A stretch of 64,000 nt of DNA. Origin: Arion vulgaris (lineage: Eukaryota; Mollusca; Gastropoda; Stylommatophora; Arionidae). The notes under the pieces are model-generated. The model made no database searches. It saw only the letters and a program-made list of their open reading frames with translations, and was not told the DNA's origin. The stretch covers positions 43,894,420-43,958,419 of the forward strand of contig CM036754.1 in the NCBI GenBank assembly GCA_020796225.1. The letters are read 5' to 3'. Position numbers and translations under genes: made by a program. Positions 1 to 9,275 of the stretch are shown one piece after another (position 1 is the stretch's first letter; each line of letters begins with the position of its first letter).

Positions 1-141
1 AGGCTGTATTTTCATAAAACAAGGTAAGATATGTATGTATTTCTTTTGTACAGTGTATATGTATGCGTATACATACAGTGATACAGTGATATGTAAACAG
101 TGAGAGTTGGACAATGACTAAAAATATAGAAAGTAAGTTGA

Positions 142-510
142 ATGTATTTGAAAACAGATATATGTCTGCGAAAAATAATGAATAAAAAATGGAACGAATT
201 CAGGAGAAGCGATGAAATAGAAGAAATGTCGGGTCAATCACTAGCAACAAATGTTATAAGAAAGAGAAGATTGAGATATGTTGGACACACATTGAGAAGA
301 AATGATCAAAGAATATCAAAGTAGACATTGAAGTGGAATGCGAAGGGTTCAAGAAAGAGAGGACGACCTAAGAAGACCCTGAAACGAACTTTGCTGAGAA
401 AGGCAAGAAATATCGGTCTCAGTTCCATGGAGAAGATTGATCGAGTTGCGCAGGATATAGCGGTATGGAGAAATTGCTTGCTGGCCCTATGTAATGTATA
501 ACGGTACGAG
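142..510 (+). mobile_element. LINE-A fragment: C-terminal tail of endonuclease-reverse transcriptase
   Basis: The translation contains SGQSLATNVIRKRRLRYVGH and then, after an in-frame stop near 323, a TLKWNAKGSRKRGRPKKTL-type segment and a VAQDIAVWRNCLLALCNV end. This is the usual C-terminal end of animal non-LTR retrotransposon polyproteins: a basic R-R-W/L-x-Y-V-G-H block, a K-R-G-R-P-K block, then a W-R-x-L-x-x-x-L-C end. The catalytic RT domain is absent, so the copy is 5'-truncated and dead. A second copy of the same family lies on the minus strand at 26,785-27,115. The family clade (RTE-like or Nimb-like) cannot be fixed from the tail alone. Confidence 0.75.
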
Positions 511-514
511 AGGA

Positions 515-700
515 ATTATTATTATTATATATATAAAATATAATATATATATATATATAATTTACGTTATGTTCAAGCAACTTAATGTGTGCACAGATAT
601 ATATATATATGAGTATGTGGGAGTGTGTGTTTATGTATGTATGTGTGTGCACAAATATACATATATGAGTGTGTGGGAGTATGTGTTTATGTATGTGTGT
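515..700. repeat. AT-rich microsatellite and TG/TATG-rich tract
   Basis: Directly downstream of the LINE-A tail is a run of ATT/TATA dinucleotides (about 520-610). It is followed by a degenerate TGTGTATG/ATATATGAGTG tract repeated roughly twice. The open frames on both strands here are low-complexity by-products. Confidence 0.7.
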
Positions 701-961
701 GCATAAATGCAGAGTGTACCTTATGGTAAATTTAGCTCAGTGAGATGGTACATCGACGCAAGGTGTTCACTACCCAGCCCAGCTGATTCTCCAGTCTACC
801 TAGCTGGCAGTGGATATTTGCATTTATTTTAATTTAATTTTAATACTTATTTCGTGTGTTCAGAAATCTAAAGAGAGAAATGAGCCGCTTCCATGAATTC
901 AGACACCAGAAGGAGGTCTTCTAAGGGATCCGTAATTTTTGCTTCAGTTTAGTCTTTCGCT

Positions 962-1159
962 GTTGATTGATAGTATCATCATCATTGCACTTCCGTGAGT
1001 AACCATATGTGCTCCGATCTCTTTCTTACACAGGAAGATCTCAGCGACAGTACACAAACTCCGTAGAACTGGCGAGGGCCCCGGTGTAATTTAGAAGACG
1101 TTGACAATACTTTGTAATAATTTTTAAAAAAAATCTTTCTAATGAATTTTGCCCGGGCA
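962..1159 (-). mobile_element. SINE-1 copy, 3' (tail) half, separated from its head at 2055-2290
   Basis: Read on the minus strand, SINE-1 is a tRNA-headed element of about 430 bp that ends in a short AATC/ATCA repeat tail. This piece covers the tail half, from GCCCGGGC-like sequence to TCAATCAACAG. The head half resumes at about 2055. Between them lie four 41-bp repeats and a LINE-B fragment, so the SINE has been split. Other SINE-1 copies are at 17,697-18,115, 19,750-20,665, 36,208-39,720, 42,045-42,215, 45,404-45,600 and 62,352-62,800. Confidence 0.7.
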
Positions 1160-1323
1160 ACAACATCACTTGAATTCATTGCTAATAACATGTAGAAAGT
1201 ACAACATCACTTGAATTCATTGCTAATAACATGTAGAAAGTACAACATCACTTGAATTCATTGCTAATAACATGTAGAAAGTACAACATCACTTGAATTC
1301 ATTGCTAATAACATGTAGAAAGT
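1160..1323. repeat. 41-bp tandem repeat, 4 exact units
   Basis: Four identical units (ACAACATCACTTGAATTCAT...) begin at 1160, 1201, 1242 and 1283. The last unit runs straight into the LINE-B reading frame. In that frame the unit reads ..LLITCRK.., which resembles the C-R-K-Y segment expected just before KINKQKT in a LINE. The array may therefore be a duplicated piece of LINE coding sequence. Confidence 0.9.
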
Positions 1324-2035
1324 ACATGAAAATCAACAAACAGAAGACCGAGACCATGAAAATCAGCAGAACACCAAGCCAAGCAAACATACAAATAGAT
1401 AACACCAGAGTAAAGCAAGTTTCTGAATTCAAATATTTAGGCAGCATTTTCACAGAGGACAGAAAACTCGATAGAGAAATAGAGACAAGGTGTCAAAAAT
1501 CAAATGCAGTGACCTACTAGCTGGCACCATTACTACAACACCCAAAGATTAAGATGGAAGTGAAAAGACAGATGATAAAAGTATTTTCCTACCAACACTT
1601 TGTTACCACTGCCAAACTTGGTCTCTCACAGCAACACATCACAGAAAGCTCACCACGTGTGAAATGAAATGCTTGAGGAAGGCAGTGGAGTCACCGGGAA
1701 AGACAGACTACGAAATGAGGACATCAGAAGCAGAGTGGGCATAACTTCATGCAACGAATACATCGAAAAACAACAAATGCAGTGGTTTGGGCATTTAATG
1801 AGAATGAAATACAACCAACCACCAATAACATCATACAATAAAAAGATAAAAAGAGATCAGGTACTAGAGCTAAGGGAAGACCAAGAAAAGATGGATAGAC
1901 AATATCAAGACCACACTACATAAACATGGATACAACACAACAAGGGCGACTCATCTGGCCCTAGAACGCAAATTAAAGCTCTCATCCCTACGCTTAACGG
2001 CAAGAGTGGACAGCCAACTACATCTTCCACATGGA
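1322..2035 (+). mobile_element. LINE-B fragment: RT C-terminal region, frameshifted
   Basis: The first segment reads KINKQKTETMKIS, then FKYLGSIFTEDRKLDREI, which matches the post-catalytic part of LINE reverse transcriptases. After a stop near 1517 it continues in shifted frames as LCYHCQTWSLTATH, CEMKCLRKAV and QQMQWFGHLMRM. It ends in a CAACATCACT-free 3' region shared base for base with the minus-strand copy at 54,797-55,470. It is 5'-truncated, with at least one stop and one frameshift, and sits inside SINE-1. Confidence 0.8.
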
Positions 2036-2054
2036 AATAGACAATAGCGGCATT

Positions 2055-2295
2055 TCAGCATGATCTTCTCGATTCTGAACTGCCGTGGGTTCTTTTAAGT
2101 GCTCAATTTCAACACGGGACCTATGTTTTATCGTCCGTCTCCGATAGGACTATGAACTCGATCTCACCTACACTGAGATCTCTGAAAAAATATCCCGATT
2201 GCTCCACGAGGGTGCGAACTGAGTATCTTTGGAGCGAGAGGCGAGCACCTAGCCTCTACGCCACAGAGAACTTCTACTCAACTTTCGGGGTTAAC
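2055..2295 (-). mobile_element. SINE-1 copy, tRNA-like head half
   Basis: On the minus strand this starts with GTGGCGTAGAGGCTAGGTGC, an A-box-like tRNA head. A degenerate B box and the conserved CGGAGACGGACGATAAAAC body follow. It is the missing 5' half of the SINE at 962-1159. Together the two halves rebuild one full-length copy interrupted by about 0.9 kb. Confidence 0.7.
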
Positions 2296-2687
2296 CCATC
2301 CGCCAATCTGAGCCTATATACTGGCTCGCAGTATAACGCAAAGCCAGTTTACCTGATAATTTCGTATAATTTGGTGTCAGCTATTGCAATATAATTGCAC
2401 CCGGAAGTAAAAATAAATTACAGAATGAAAGGGTTACGTTTGGGAATTCAAGCCAATGAAGAATGGACATATTTACAGAATGGGTTAAGGAAGTGTAACG
2501 GTCACTATGGCAAGTACACTGGTCAGTTTGGTCAGCTTTTCGTTTTTGTAGATGAGTTTGTAGTCTAGACTATAGTGCTCCAGTGTAGAGACTAAAGATG
2601 GTAGTTTGTTGTATTCTTGTTAATGTTATAATGGGGGCTTGGTATTAACTTGTTCATGTTCTTCGCTCCTTGCACATCACATCACAT
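2296..2687. other. Non-coding spacer
   Basis: No recognisable gene or dispersed element is visible. There are no long open frames and no clear splice-site pairs. Confidence 0.5.
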
Positions 2688-2854
2688 CTGAGTTGGGAGT
2701 AAATTAATCTGAGTTGGGAGTAAATTAATCTGAGTTGGGAGTAAATTAATCTGAGTTGGGAGTAAATTAATCTGAGTTGGGAGTAAATTAATCTGAGTTG
2801 GGAGTAAATTAATCTGAGTTGGGAGTAAATTAATCTGAGTTGGGAGTAAATTAG
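2688..2854. repeat. 21-bp minisatellite, 8 units
   Basis: Eight near-perfect copies of CTGAGTTGGGAGTAAATTAA(T) sit head to tail. Because 21 is divisible by three, two minus-strand frames stay open and give false NLLPTQI and YSQLRLI repeats. Confidence 0.95.
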
Positions 2855-3581
2855 GATCGTCACCGTGATTACTATATAAGTGCTCTGTTGTCGACACATT
2901 AAACTAGCTATCAGCTATAAGTATGTTTACATCAATGTTATTTCGTTTGCCTTTCTCTATGATTTATACTGATTGATGCGATTATCAAAATATGAGCAGA
3001 TTAGAACTATAGTCCGTTCAACTTGTCATGCCCACAGATAAAAATGTGTATCTTTGTAACCATTTGATTAAATAACTTGAAAACTTGCATGTGAACTACA
3101 CATGTTCCCGAAGCTACAAATTATTTTTTTGCTATTCAAACAACCATGCCATCTAGAAGTTTCCTTCTTTGTGCTATATATTTAACGCGTCCATTGGCAT
3201 GTTGGAGAAAACTAATGTTTACAGCCATTTAACACATTGATGACAAAAATAGCAACATTCAGGACGAAATCCGTGTTTTTTTAAAACAATTCTTGCATTT
3301 TCCATGCACCAAATCGACTCGGGCTTGTACATGGTAAACAAATGACATCTTTAGTGAGAGATGGACTTTTACGAGTTTAAGGCGTATATCGAAATTAGTG
3401 TGAGGCTATTGGGTCATATTGTTGACTTCTCAAAACAGACATTGATATATCATTTTTAATGAGTTTGAAGTTACAATGCAAAAAGTATCATTAATGCTAT
3501 ACGCGTATTTCCGCAAAGAGGCACATATGGGTCATCTGTACTACAGTATACAAGAACCAGAGGAAAGTGCTATTTTATTAT
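2855..3581. other. Apparently single-copy non-coding DNA
   Basis: A+T-rich sequence without open frames, inverted repeats or similarity to the other repeats in the window that I could see. Confidence 0.5.
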
Positions 3582-3843
3582 AGTGATACCTCCCTACCAC
3601 ATATGTTAACACACGCACATTGTAACGAAGAAGTAGTGATACCTCACTACCACATGTGTTAACACACGCACATTGTAACAAAGATAGTGATACCCCCCTA
3701 CCACATGTGTTAACACACGCACATTGTAACGAAGAAGTAGTGATACCTCCTACCACATATGTTAACACACGCACATTGTAACGAAGAAGTAGTGATACCT
3801 CCCTACCACATATGTTAACACACGCACATTGTAACGAAGAAGT
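3582..3843. repeat. 53-bp tandem repeat, 5 units
   Basis: Units start at about 3582, 3635, 3686, 3738 and 3791 (AGTGATACCTCCCTACCACA...). They differ by small indels in the CCTCCCTACC part. The minus-strand open frame here is a by-product of the repeat. Confidence 0.9.
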
Positions 3844-3869
3844 AACAATTTGAAAAGAATCTCTCTAGT

Positions 3870-4260
3870 AGCTCCGCCATAACAAGGTGCTATAGAAAAG
3901 TTCTTAGAACATCCTGGACAGAGAAGAGAAGAACAAAGACATCCTACATGACCTGAATATCAAGGAGCATTGGCTCATAAATAGCATCATGTCCTGGAAG
4001 ATGAAATATTTTGGCCACATTAAACGCCACAGTGGTCTGGAGAGAAAGGTAATGGAAGGTATGGTTCCTGGAAAACGAAGCAGGGGACGACCAAGACAAA
4101 GATGGCAGCAGGACATCAAAGAAACCTTGAACATGACGCTGTAAGAAGAAGGAGAACTTTGCAAGAGACATAGAGCTTTTCAGGCGGGATGTGATGAATG
4201 CGACGTTCCGCAAGGGACTACTTGAGCTCCGCCGTTGCCAGTCCCAAGCCTGGACATGAA
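3870..4260 (+). mobile_element. LINE-C fragment: RT C-terminal tail
   Basis: The plus-strand frame reads RTSWTEKRRTKDILHDLNIK, then MKYFGHIKRHSGLERKVMEG, MVPGKRSRGRPRQRWQQDIK and LNMTL. This order (ISWT.KR, YFGHIKRH, EGMVPGKRSRGRPRRRW) is a well-known C-terminal signature of a common invertebrate LINE endonuclease-reverse transcriptase. The end of the frame (after 4143) is shifted. A related minus-strand copy lies at 4,930-5,400. No RT catalytic motif is present. Confidence 0.85.
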
Positions 4261-4559
4261 AGAGGGATGGCATTATGACATGGCAGCTAACTTTAACTGT
4301 AATGTAAGTTATTTTAAAACAATAATACAACTATGTCTACATTGCTTGTTTATTTCATGACTGTATTGCAAGTATCAACATTGGCCCCATGTATAAGCTG
4401 AGATGATACGCCTTTGCATGAGACTCATCAAATGTCATATTTGTGCGTTTACTGTCAAAACTAAAATTGCGTTTCAGGCTAGCCAAATATTCCGCCAACA
4501 TCAAAGGAAACTTATATTACAAAATCCAGGTTTCCTATAGCAATTTCGTCTATCAGACA

Positions 4560-4925
4560 TTTGCGTCGGTATAATTCTAAGGTTGGGTGCAAAGTTTCGC
4601 TACTGTGGAACTGTTGGTTTTGCTACAATTCGCATTGGACTGTGGACATGAGTTGTTGAACGGACTATTGTTATTATTTTACGCCTCAGAACAGGACAAA
4701 TCAACTATGCAACCACATGTATACAAAATTCAAGATTGGCAAATCAGCTATGTGGATATGCATCAAAGACTGCAGAGCACATACTTCAAGACTGCATAAC
4801 ATTTTTATATACTGAGACAAACTTACTGGCTTCCTGAAACAACACTCGAAAGAAAACTGCGTGGACCTCTGTGTGAACTACAAAAAGGCAATGAAATTTA
4901 TGCAAGAGACTTCATCATCAAATAG
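4560..4925 (+). mobile_element. LINE-D fragment: C-terminal AEHILQDC region
   Basis: The frame contains LRTGQ, then NYATTCIQNSRLANQLCGYA, then KTAEHILQDC. A frameshifted tail equivalent to L-x-G-x-L-x-x-L-x-x-T-A-x-F-I-x-x-T-G-L follows. LRTG...AEHILQ-C is the zinc-knuckle-like C-terminal block of many LINE polyproteins. Copies with the same ending are at 23,880-24,055 (+) and 41,690-41,970 (-). The start and RT domain are absent. Confidence 0.65.
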
Positions 4926-4929
4926 CTTC

Positions 4930-5400
4930 TTCTGAGCAGATCTTTGTCACCCCAACAGTCTTTCGGATTTTCTCTCTCTCATAGGCTAGATGTCCGCCGT
5001 CATGCTCAAATCATCAGTTATGTCATGAATCCATCTTCTCAGTGGTCTTCCTAATCTAATTTTTGCTGGATGCTTCCTTCCATAATGATCTTCTCCAACC
5101 CTTCGTGACTTTTTCTAGATCCAAAATACTTCAATTTTCTCATTCTTTTTCTAACATTAGCCAGTTTTCTTTGATTTTTAGTTCTGTCTGGATATTTCCC
5201 GTGATTTCTCTGTCTGGTCTTCCATCTTCTGTGAATATAATAATAATAAAAATTTTCTCTTCTCTGTCCATGATATACGGAGGACTCACATGTAACACTT
5301 ATATTCAAACGCACATATATGTTTTCCCACTGCCTTGTTAAATGTCCATGCTTTATACCCATACGTTGCCACTGAGAATGTTATTTTCCTATCAGTTTCA
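4930..5400 (-). mobile_element. LINE-C fragment, minus strand
   Basis: Read on the minus strand the piece gives VATYGYKAWTFNKAVGKHIC, VLRISWTEKR, MRKLKYFG, then EGLEKIIMEGSIQQ and GRPLRRWIHDITDDLSM. The motifs match LINE-C at 3,870-4,260 in order, but they lie in three frames and an ATT/ATA microsatellite (about 5236-5250) has been inserted. It is a dead, 5'-truncated copy. It lies tail-to-tail with LINE-D across about 10 bp. Confidence 0.75.
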
Positions 5401-5429
5401 TTCCATACTGTTTGTAGTAATTTAATTTT

Positions 5430-5560
5430 TTTTCTATAGCCAGGTTTGTTCTTTTTTAAATTTCCATCATTCCATTTCTGTCTTTACTACCTCTGTTATT
5501 TCTGTTATCCACCTTTTGCGTGCAAAACCTTTTGCCTTGCATTCACAGTATATTAGTAGC
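5430..5560 (-). mobile_element. Short LINE tail fragment
   Basis: The minus strand reads KRWITEITEVVKTEMMEI, the R-W-x-x-x-I block found just before the end of LINE polyproteins. Only this block survives, between LINE-C and LINE-E pieces. Confidence 0.4.
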
Positions 5561-5569
5561 ATTGTTCAT

Positions 5570-6265
5570 TGACGCGCGTTGTCTGTTGGTAATTTGCTAA
5601 TGTAGTCGAATCAGTTAATTTGTTGTTTCTTGATGAAGTTCAGTATTGATGTTGTACCCACTTTTTCCTGATGTCTTCATTTCTAAACCGATCTCTTCTT
5701 GATACTCCCAGCATTCCGCGTAGACACTTCATCTCTGTCGTGACATATTTTCTTTGATCATTTGATGTCAGCGTCCAGGTTTGGTACCGATAGCATAATG
5801 TCAGGAGAAAGATCACGTTGTACAGGGTGTTCAAGATAATTGCAGCCCGTGAATGAAGCTAATCTGGCATATATGTATGGAAATGGGAAGGTTCAGTTAG
5901 GACACAGGTCAAGGTTGTGTGACGGTGTGTAATTGTAGTGCGGGAAGGGGCGATGAACAAATGTGACGTAGGACGAGCTAGTCAGAACCGGTTTAAATAG
6001 TAAATAAACATAACTCAATTTGTACCTGGCAACTTTCGAATTGTCAATGGGGCTGCAATTATCTTGAACACCCTGTATAATTCTCTTTTAGTGTTCATAG
6101 TGACATGTTCGCATTTTAAAATTAGGGCAATATGTTCTATAATTTTATTTGCTTTATAGCATCTATGTTTTTATTTCATTAGTTATTCTTCCATTAACAG
6201 AAACAAAAAACGCCCTATGTAAGTAAAGTCTTTAACTTATTTTAATTGATGTTTGTCTATGGAGA
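5570..6265 (-). mobile_element. LINE-E fragment interrupted by a MITE
   Basis: Minus-strand coding reads LCYRYQTWTLTSNDQRKYVT, EMKCLRGMLGVSRRDRF and EDIRKKWVQHQY, the conserved C-terminal part of LINE-E. Homologous pieces are at 8,060-8,690, 12,010-12,350 with 15,446-15,860, 22,980-23,110, 29,640-29,910, 42,225-43,800 and 56,020-56,450. Bases 5823-6075 are a separate element with a TA duplication, and the LINE continues on either side of it (compare the uninterrupted copy at 56,020-56,450). Stops and indels make it non-functional. Confidence 0.8.
5823..6075. mobile_element. 253-bp MITE with 26-bp perfect terminal inverted repeats and TA duplication
   Basis: The ends 5823-5848 (CAGGGTGTTCAAGATAATTG...) and 6050-6075 are perfect reverse complements over 26 bp. 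TA occurs immediately outside both ends (5821-5822 and 6076-6077). A TA duplication and short non-coding interior fit a Tc1/mariner-derived miniature inverted-repeat element. It disrupts LINE-E, so it is younger than that copy. No transposase is encoded. Confidence 0.9.
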
Positions 6266-7035
6266 TATTGGTAACGGTATCAGCTCTGGAGTCAAAGGCT
6301 CATAAGGACAACGCCGCGCCAGGATTAGTGAGCTGGCACTAATCAAGATCATACCCCACCTCCACGTGGGGACCTTGGTAACAGACAACCGATATTGTCT
6401 GGTTAAGAGGGTAGGGATCGAGGGAGAGGTACTCTGGTATAAGTAGGGATGCAGACGTAGTCACGTTGGATGAGATCCGCTCACAACTCAGACGAGCGGA
6501 ATCCCAGAGTGACTATTAATGCACGTCTCTCCAGGTCGAAGGGAAAAGCTGTACGGATAAACATGAATGGATGAGGGGTGCATCCAGAGAAGAGATGTGG
6601 GCCCACTTGGAACAAAACTTGGGCCGGAGATGAGTTGCACGTGGGCCCACATAGGGCGAAACTCGGAGCCCTGAGGTGAGGGCCCGAGTTGAGCTCTGTA
6701 TCCGGACAAGCTAGAGGCATGATGAATGTGTGCACAGTGAGAACCAATAGACACGGAGGGACAAGTACCAAGGCAAAGCAAACACGCCTGCGGACGATGC
6801 ACAGGTGGGCCCACCGGTGGGGCAGACGTACACGGTGCTGATGGTGAAGCGACACGGGGTCGTGACCGGTATGAGGTGAGTGGCCCACCCATATATGTAG
6901 AAAAACTGGAAAGCCCAGCAGAGGCTTGAATCCAGTGCGTGTTTCCACTAGCAGGGAACTACTATTGCCTTGTAGTTAGATTTGGGACAATCAAAGCCTA
7001 GCGGAATAAACCGCACACAAATCTAGACGACAGGC
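6266..7035. repeat. G+C-richer old repeat (Rep-G), left part
   Basis: This block is visibly richer in G+C than its surroundings. From about 6860 it matches 12,470-12,670, sharing the CCCAGCAGAGGC and GGGACAATCAAAGCCTAGCG segments. Its second half continues at 7,749-8,060. Open frames on the minus strand (134-155 codons) look compositional and have no recognised motif. It might be the terminal repeat of an LTR element or another dispersed repeat; there is no proof either way. Confidence 0.5.
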
Positions 7036-7044
7036 AAACCAAGT

Positions 7045-7748
7045 TAGTTAGTTAGTTTGTTCCTTTCGTGCCAAAGGCGGCACATAGGGCAGAGGTTTTA
7101 GATCTCTATGTGATGCGGTTCTTTGCTAGCAGTTGGAGATCTTGTATGGTTTTACATCCCAATAGTTTACTTTCTTGTTGGATGGTTCTTCGAAAAGTGG
7201 TCTTTGGTCTTCCACGTTTTCTTTTCCCAACTGGTGTCCACATAAGGACTTGTCGATTTATTCTCTTTTCGTCTGATCTAAGAACATGACCTAAATATTT
7301 CCACCTTCGTTTCCTTATAATATTTGATACGGGTTGTTGGTGTGTTCTATCTCTCACTGTGTTGTTAGAAACGAAATCACTCGATTTTACTTGTAATAAT
7401 TTTCGGAGACATTTATTCTTAAGGCTGTCCAGTTTCTTATCAATTTTCTTTGTTGATTTCCAACTTTCACAACCGTAGGTCAGTACAGGAATCACACATG
7501 ACCTAAATAATTTAACTTTTGTGCATATACTAAGGTCTTGAGATTGCCAGATATTCGTTAATTTAGTGAAGGCACTAGCTGCTATAGCAATACGATAGTT
7601 TATTTCTTTCATCGTGTCTCCGTTGTTTGACACTTTACTACCCAAATATGTAAAATGTTCAACTTTCTCCAGTGTTTGGCCATTTATTACGATGTTATCG
7701 GTCGAGTTTGTGAGGTCCATAATTTTGGTCTTGGTAGAATTAATCTGG
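7045..7748 (-). mobile_element. LINE-F 5'-truncated insertion with 9-bp target-site duplication
   Basis: A minus-strand frame of about 210 codons encodes a nearly intact RT C-terminal region: QINSTKTKIMDL, VEHFTYLGSKV, LFRSCVIPVLTYGCESW, NKCLRKLLQV, RRWKYLGHVLRSDEKRI and LMWTPVGKRKRGRPKTTFRR. On the plus strand the left edge begins with repeated TAGT, so the LINE ends in an AACT-type tail. AAACCAAGT flanks both sides (7036-7044 and 7749-7757). The same Rep-G sequence is uninterrupted at 12,660-12,680. The catalytic RT and endonuclease parts are missing, as expected for 5' truncation during reverse transcription. Confidence 0.88.
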
Positions 7749-8060
7749 AAACCAAGTCGTCCAAATAAAAACCGGTAACTTGGGTAGATGACGCTCAACA
7801 ACCCGGGAGGGTATATCGTCTAAGGGTTGCTACCCTGAAAGAAAATAGTCGGCTGGGGACAGTCAAAACCTAACGGAGAGCGAACTCAGTAAACGCTGGC
7901 TGAAACCGGACGCGTCACCGAAAGGTAAGCACTAGAGCTCCAAATGGCGCTGAACGATGAGGCATAAAATAAACTTTCTTGACAACGGTTGTTTATATAC
8001 CACAATAAGAATGATCAAAATGACCGAAAAAGAACGATCGAGAGAGATAAAGAGATGTCA
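7749..8060. repeat. Rep-G, right part
   Basis: This continues the repeat broken by LINE-F. It aligns with 12,672-12,990, including ACTAGAGCTCCAAATGGCGC and the AAAAGAACGATCGAGA end. The two copies diverge by scattered substitutions. Confidence 0.7.
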
Positions 8061-8695
8061 GCTCTAGTGAATCTCATTACTTCCATTTTGTCTATGCTGA
8101 TTTTCATGCTGTAGTCATCGTATGTTAACTGGCGTCTGTTAATGTGTTGATGTAACTGTTCTACTGCTGATGATATGATTCGTTGGCAAAAAGCATTTCT
8201 TTAGTAGTTCCCAAAATGATGTCCACAACAGCGGTGTTAGCTATTTAACATATATAGTCGAGATATATGCTTAACAACAGCGGTGATAGTACGCATCATT
8301 GTCTTTCTTTTCTTGTCTCTAATCCTGGTTTGCCTCACAGCGTACGGGTAAGAAGATATTTCTAGAACGAGCCCTAGTGTGCGATTCATAAATAGTATCT
8401 TTCATCGCATGTTATCTCTGAGGTCCACGTTTTGCGTGGCTGCCCTTTTATTTGTATCTAGTGTATCGGAGAAACATTGCTCTTTGAGGTGCACTTTCTG
8501 TTGGTAGTCTGCTTATGTGGCTGAACGCATCATTGTCTTACTTCTAATCCAACGTAGAACTGTTCTCATAGACTTGTGTTAGTTCTAACCTTACACTGGC
8601 TGTTTATATGGATACTCTTGCATAAATGATTTAAGTCGTCGTTAACTCCATTGTTTGACAATATTTGAAACATCGTTTGTCTACCTATGCTGGTC
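8060..8695 (-). mobile_element. LINE-E fragment (RT region) carrying a nested LINE-E tail
   Basis: The outer copy matches the RT part of LINE-E at 43,390-43,790, but the FADD motif has been lost. At 8306-8524 a second LINE-E piece is inserted, containing only the 3' end of the family. ACGCATCATTGTCTT (15 bp) occurs on both sides of it (8291-8305 and 8525-8539), the mark of target-primed retrotransposition. The outer copy is heavily decayed. Confidence 0.75.
8306..8524 (-). mobile_element. 219-bp LINE-E 3'-end insertion
   Basis: Only the last 219 bp of LINE-E were copied in. The left edge (TCTTTTCTTGTCTCTAATCC) is the family's 3' terminus on the minus strand. The right edge is the 5' truncation point. 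The perfect 15-bp duplication shows LINE-E was active after the outer copy had landed. Confidence 0.85.
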
Positions 8696-8719
8696 GAACG
8701 CGTTTTCCTAATCCACAAA

Positions 8720-9275
8720 CTTAAAGTGTAGTATAGCGCCGATCCTGAGACACGTTAAATCTTCCAACACTATCCTTTGGTGGCGTACAGACGGGACAGA
8801 AGCCTTAAGGATATGTTGGTTCACAGTCACCTCAAGCTTAATATCCAGAGTCATTTTGGCACCATCTAGTGTGGCCGTCGGAGCTGCAACACGTGTGCTT
8901 ATGTAATACAGACCCGCACTGTGTCTTTCCAAAAGCCACGTTCGTTATTGAAGACAGTTTCACGTGCGAGTCCGTAATATTATCTATGCCATTATCTGCA
9001 AGCGGTTCAACAAGGCCTATATTGGGGAAACCGGCAGGAGACTCAGTGACCAACTCGTCCAACACTTGCGCGATATACGCCAATGCTCTGTGACCCTGTA
9101 GCTACCCATTTCAATGATACTGGCCATTCAGGAGCTTGCGATGTCCAGGTCACAGCCATCCGATCATGTTCCTCTGATGATCGTAGTCGATTTGCTCTGG
9201 AGAACCGTTTTATTTCGTTATATGGTACCTTGCGGCCTCTTGGGCTCAACGCATTACATTCCTATGCTTCTTAGT
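8720..9275 (+). pseudogene. Penelope-like element: RT tail plus GIY-YIG endonuclease domain, frameshifted
   Basis: The plus strand gives, across at least three frames, AYRRDRSLKDMLVHSHLKL, CGRRSCNTCAYV, FVIEDSFTCES, NIIYAIICKRFNKAYIGET, GRRLSDQLVQHLRDI, PVATHFNDTGHSGACDVQVT and ALENRFISLYGTLRPLGLN. This order is the linker plus GIY-YIG nuclease of Penelope-like retroelements: the CxxC-type linker, the xIYAI and AYIGETGRRL strand motifs, the H-F-N-x-x-G-H block and the E-x-x-F-I-x-x-Y/F-x-T-L-x-P-x-G-x-N end. Frameshifts near 8850, 8965 and 9090, plus stops, make it dead. The RT core is not in the window. Confidence 0.85.

Noticed and set aside
6481..6948. 155-codon and 134-codon minus-strand frames in the G+C-richer block
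   Set aside because: They overlap in two frames, have no recognisable domain, and lie in a dispersed repeat. Low stop frequency is explained by base composition.
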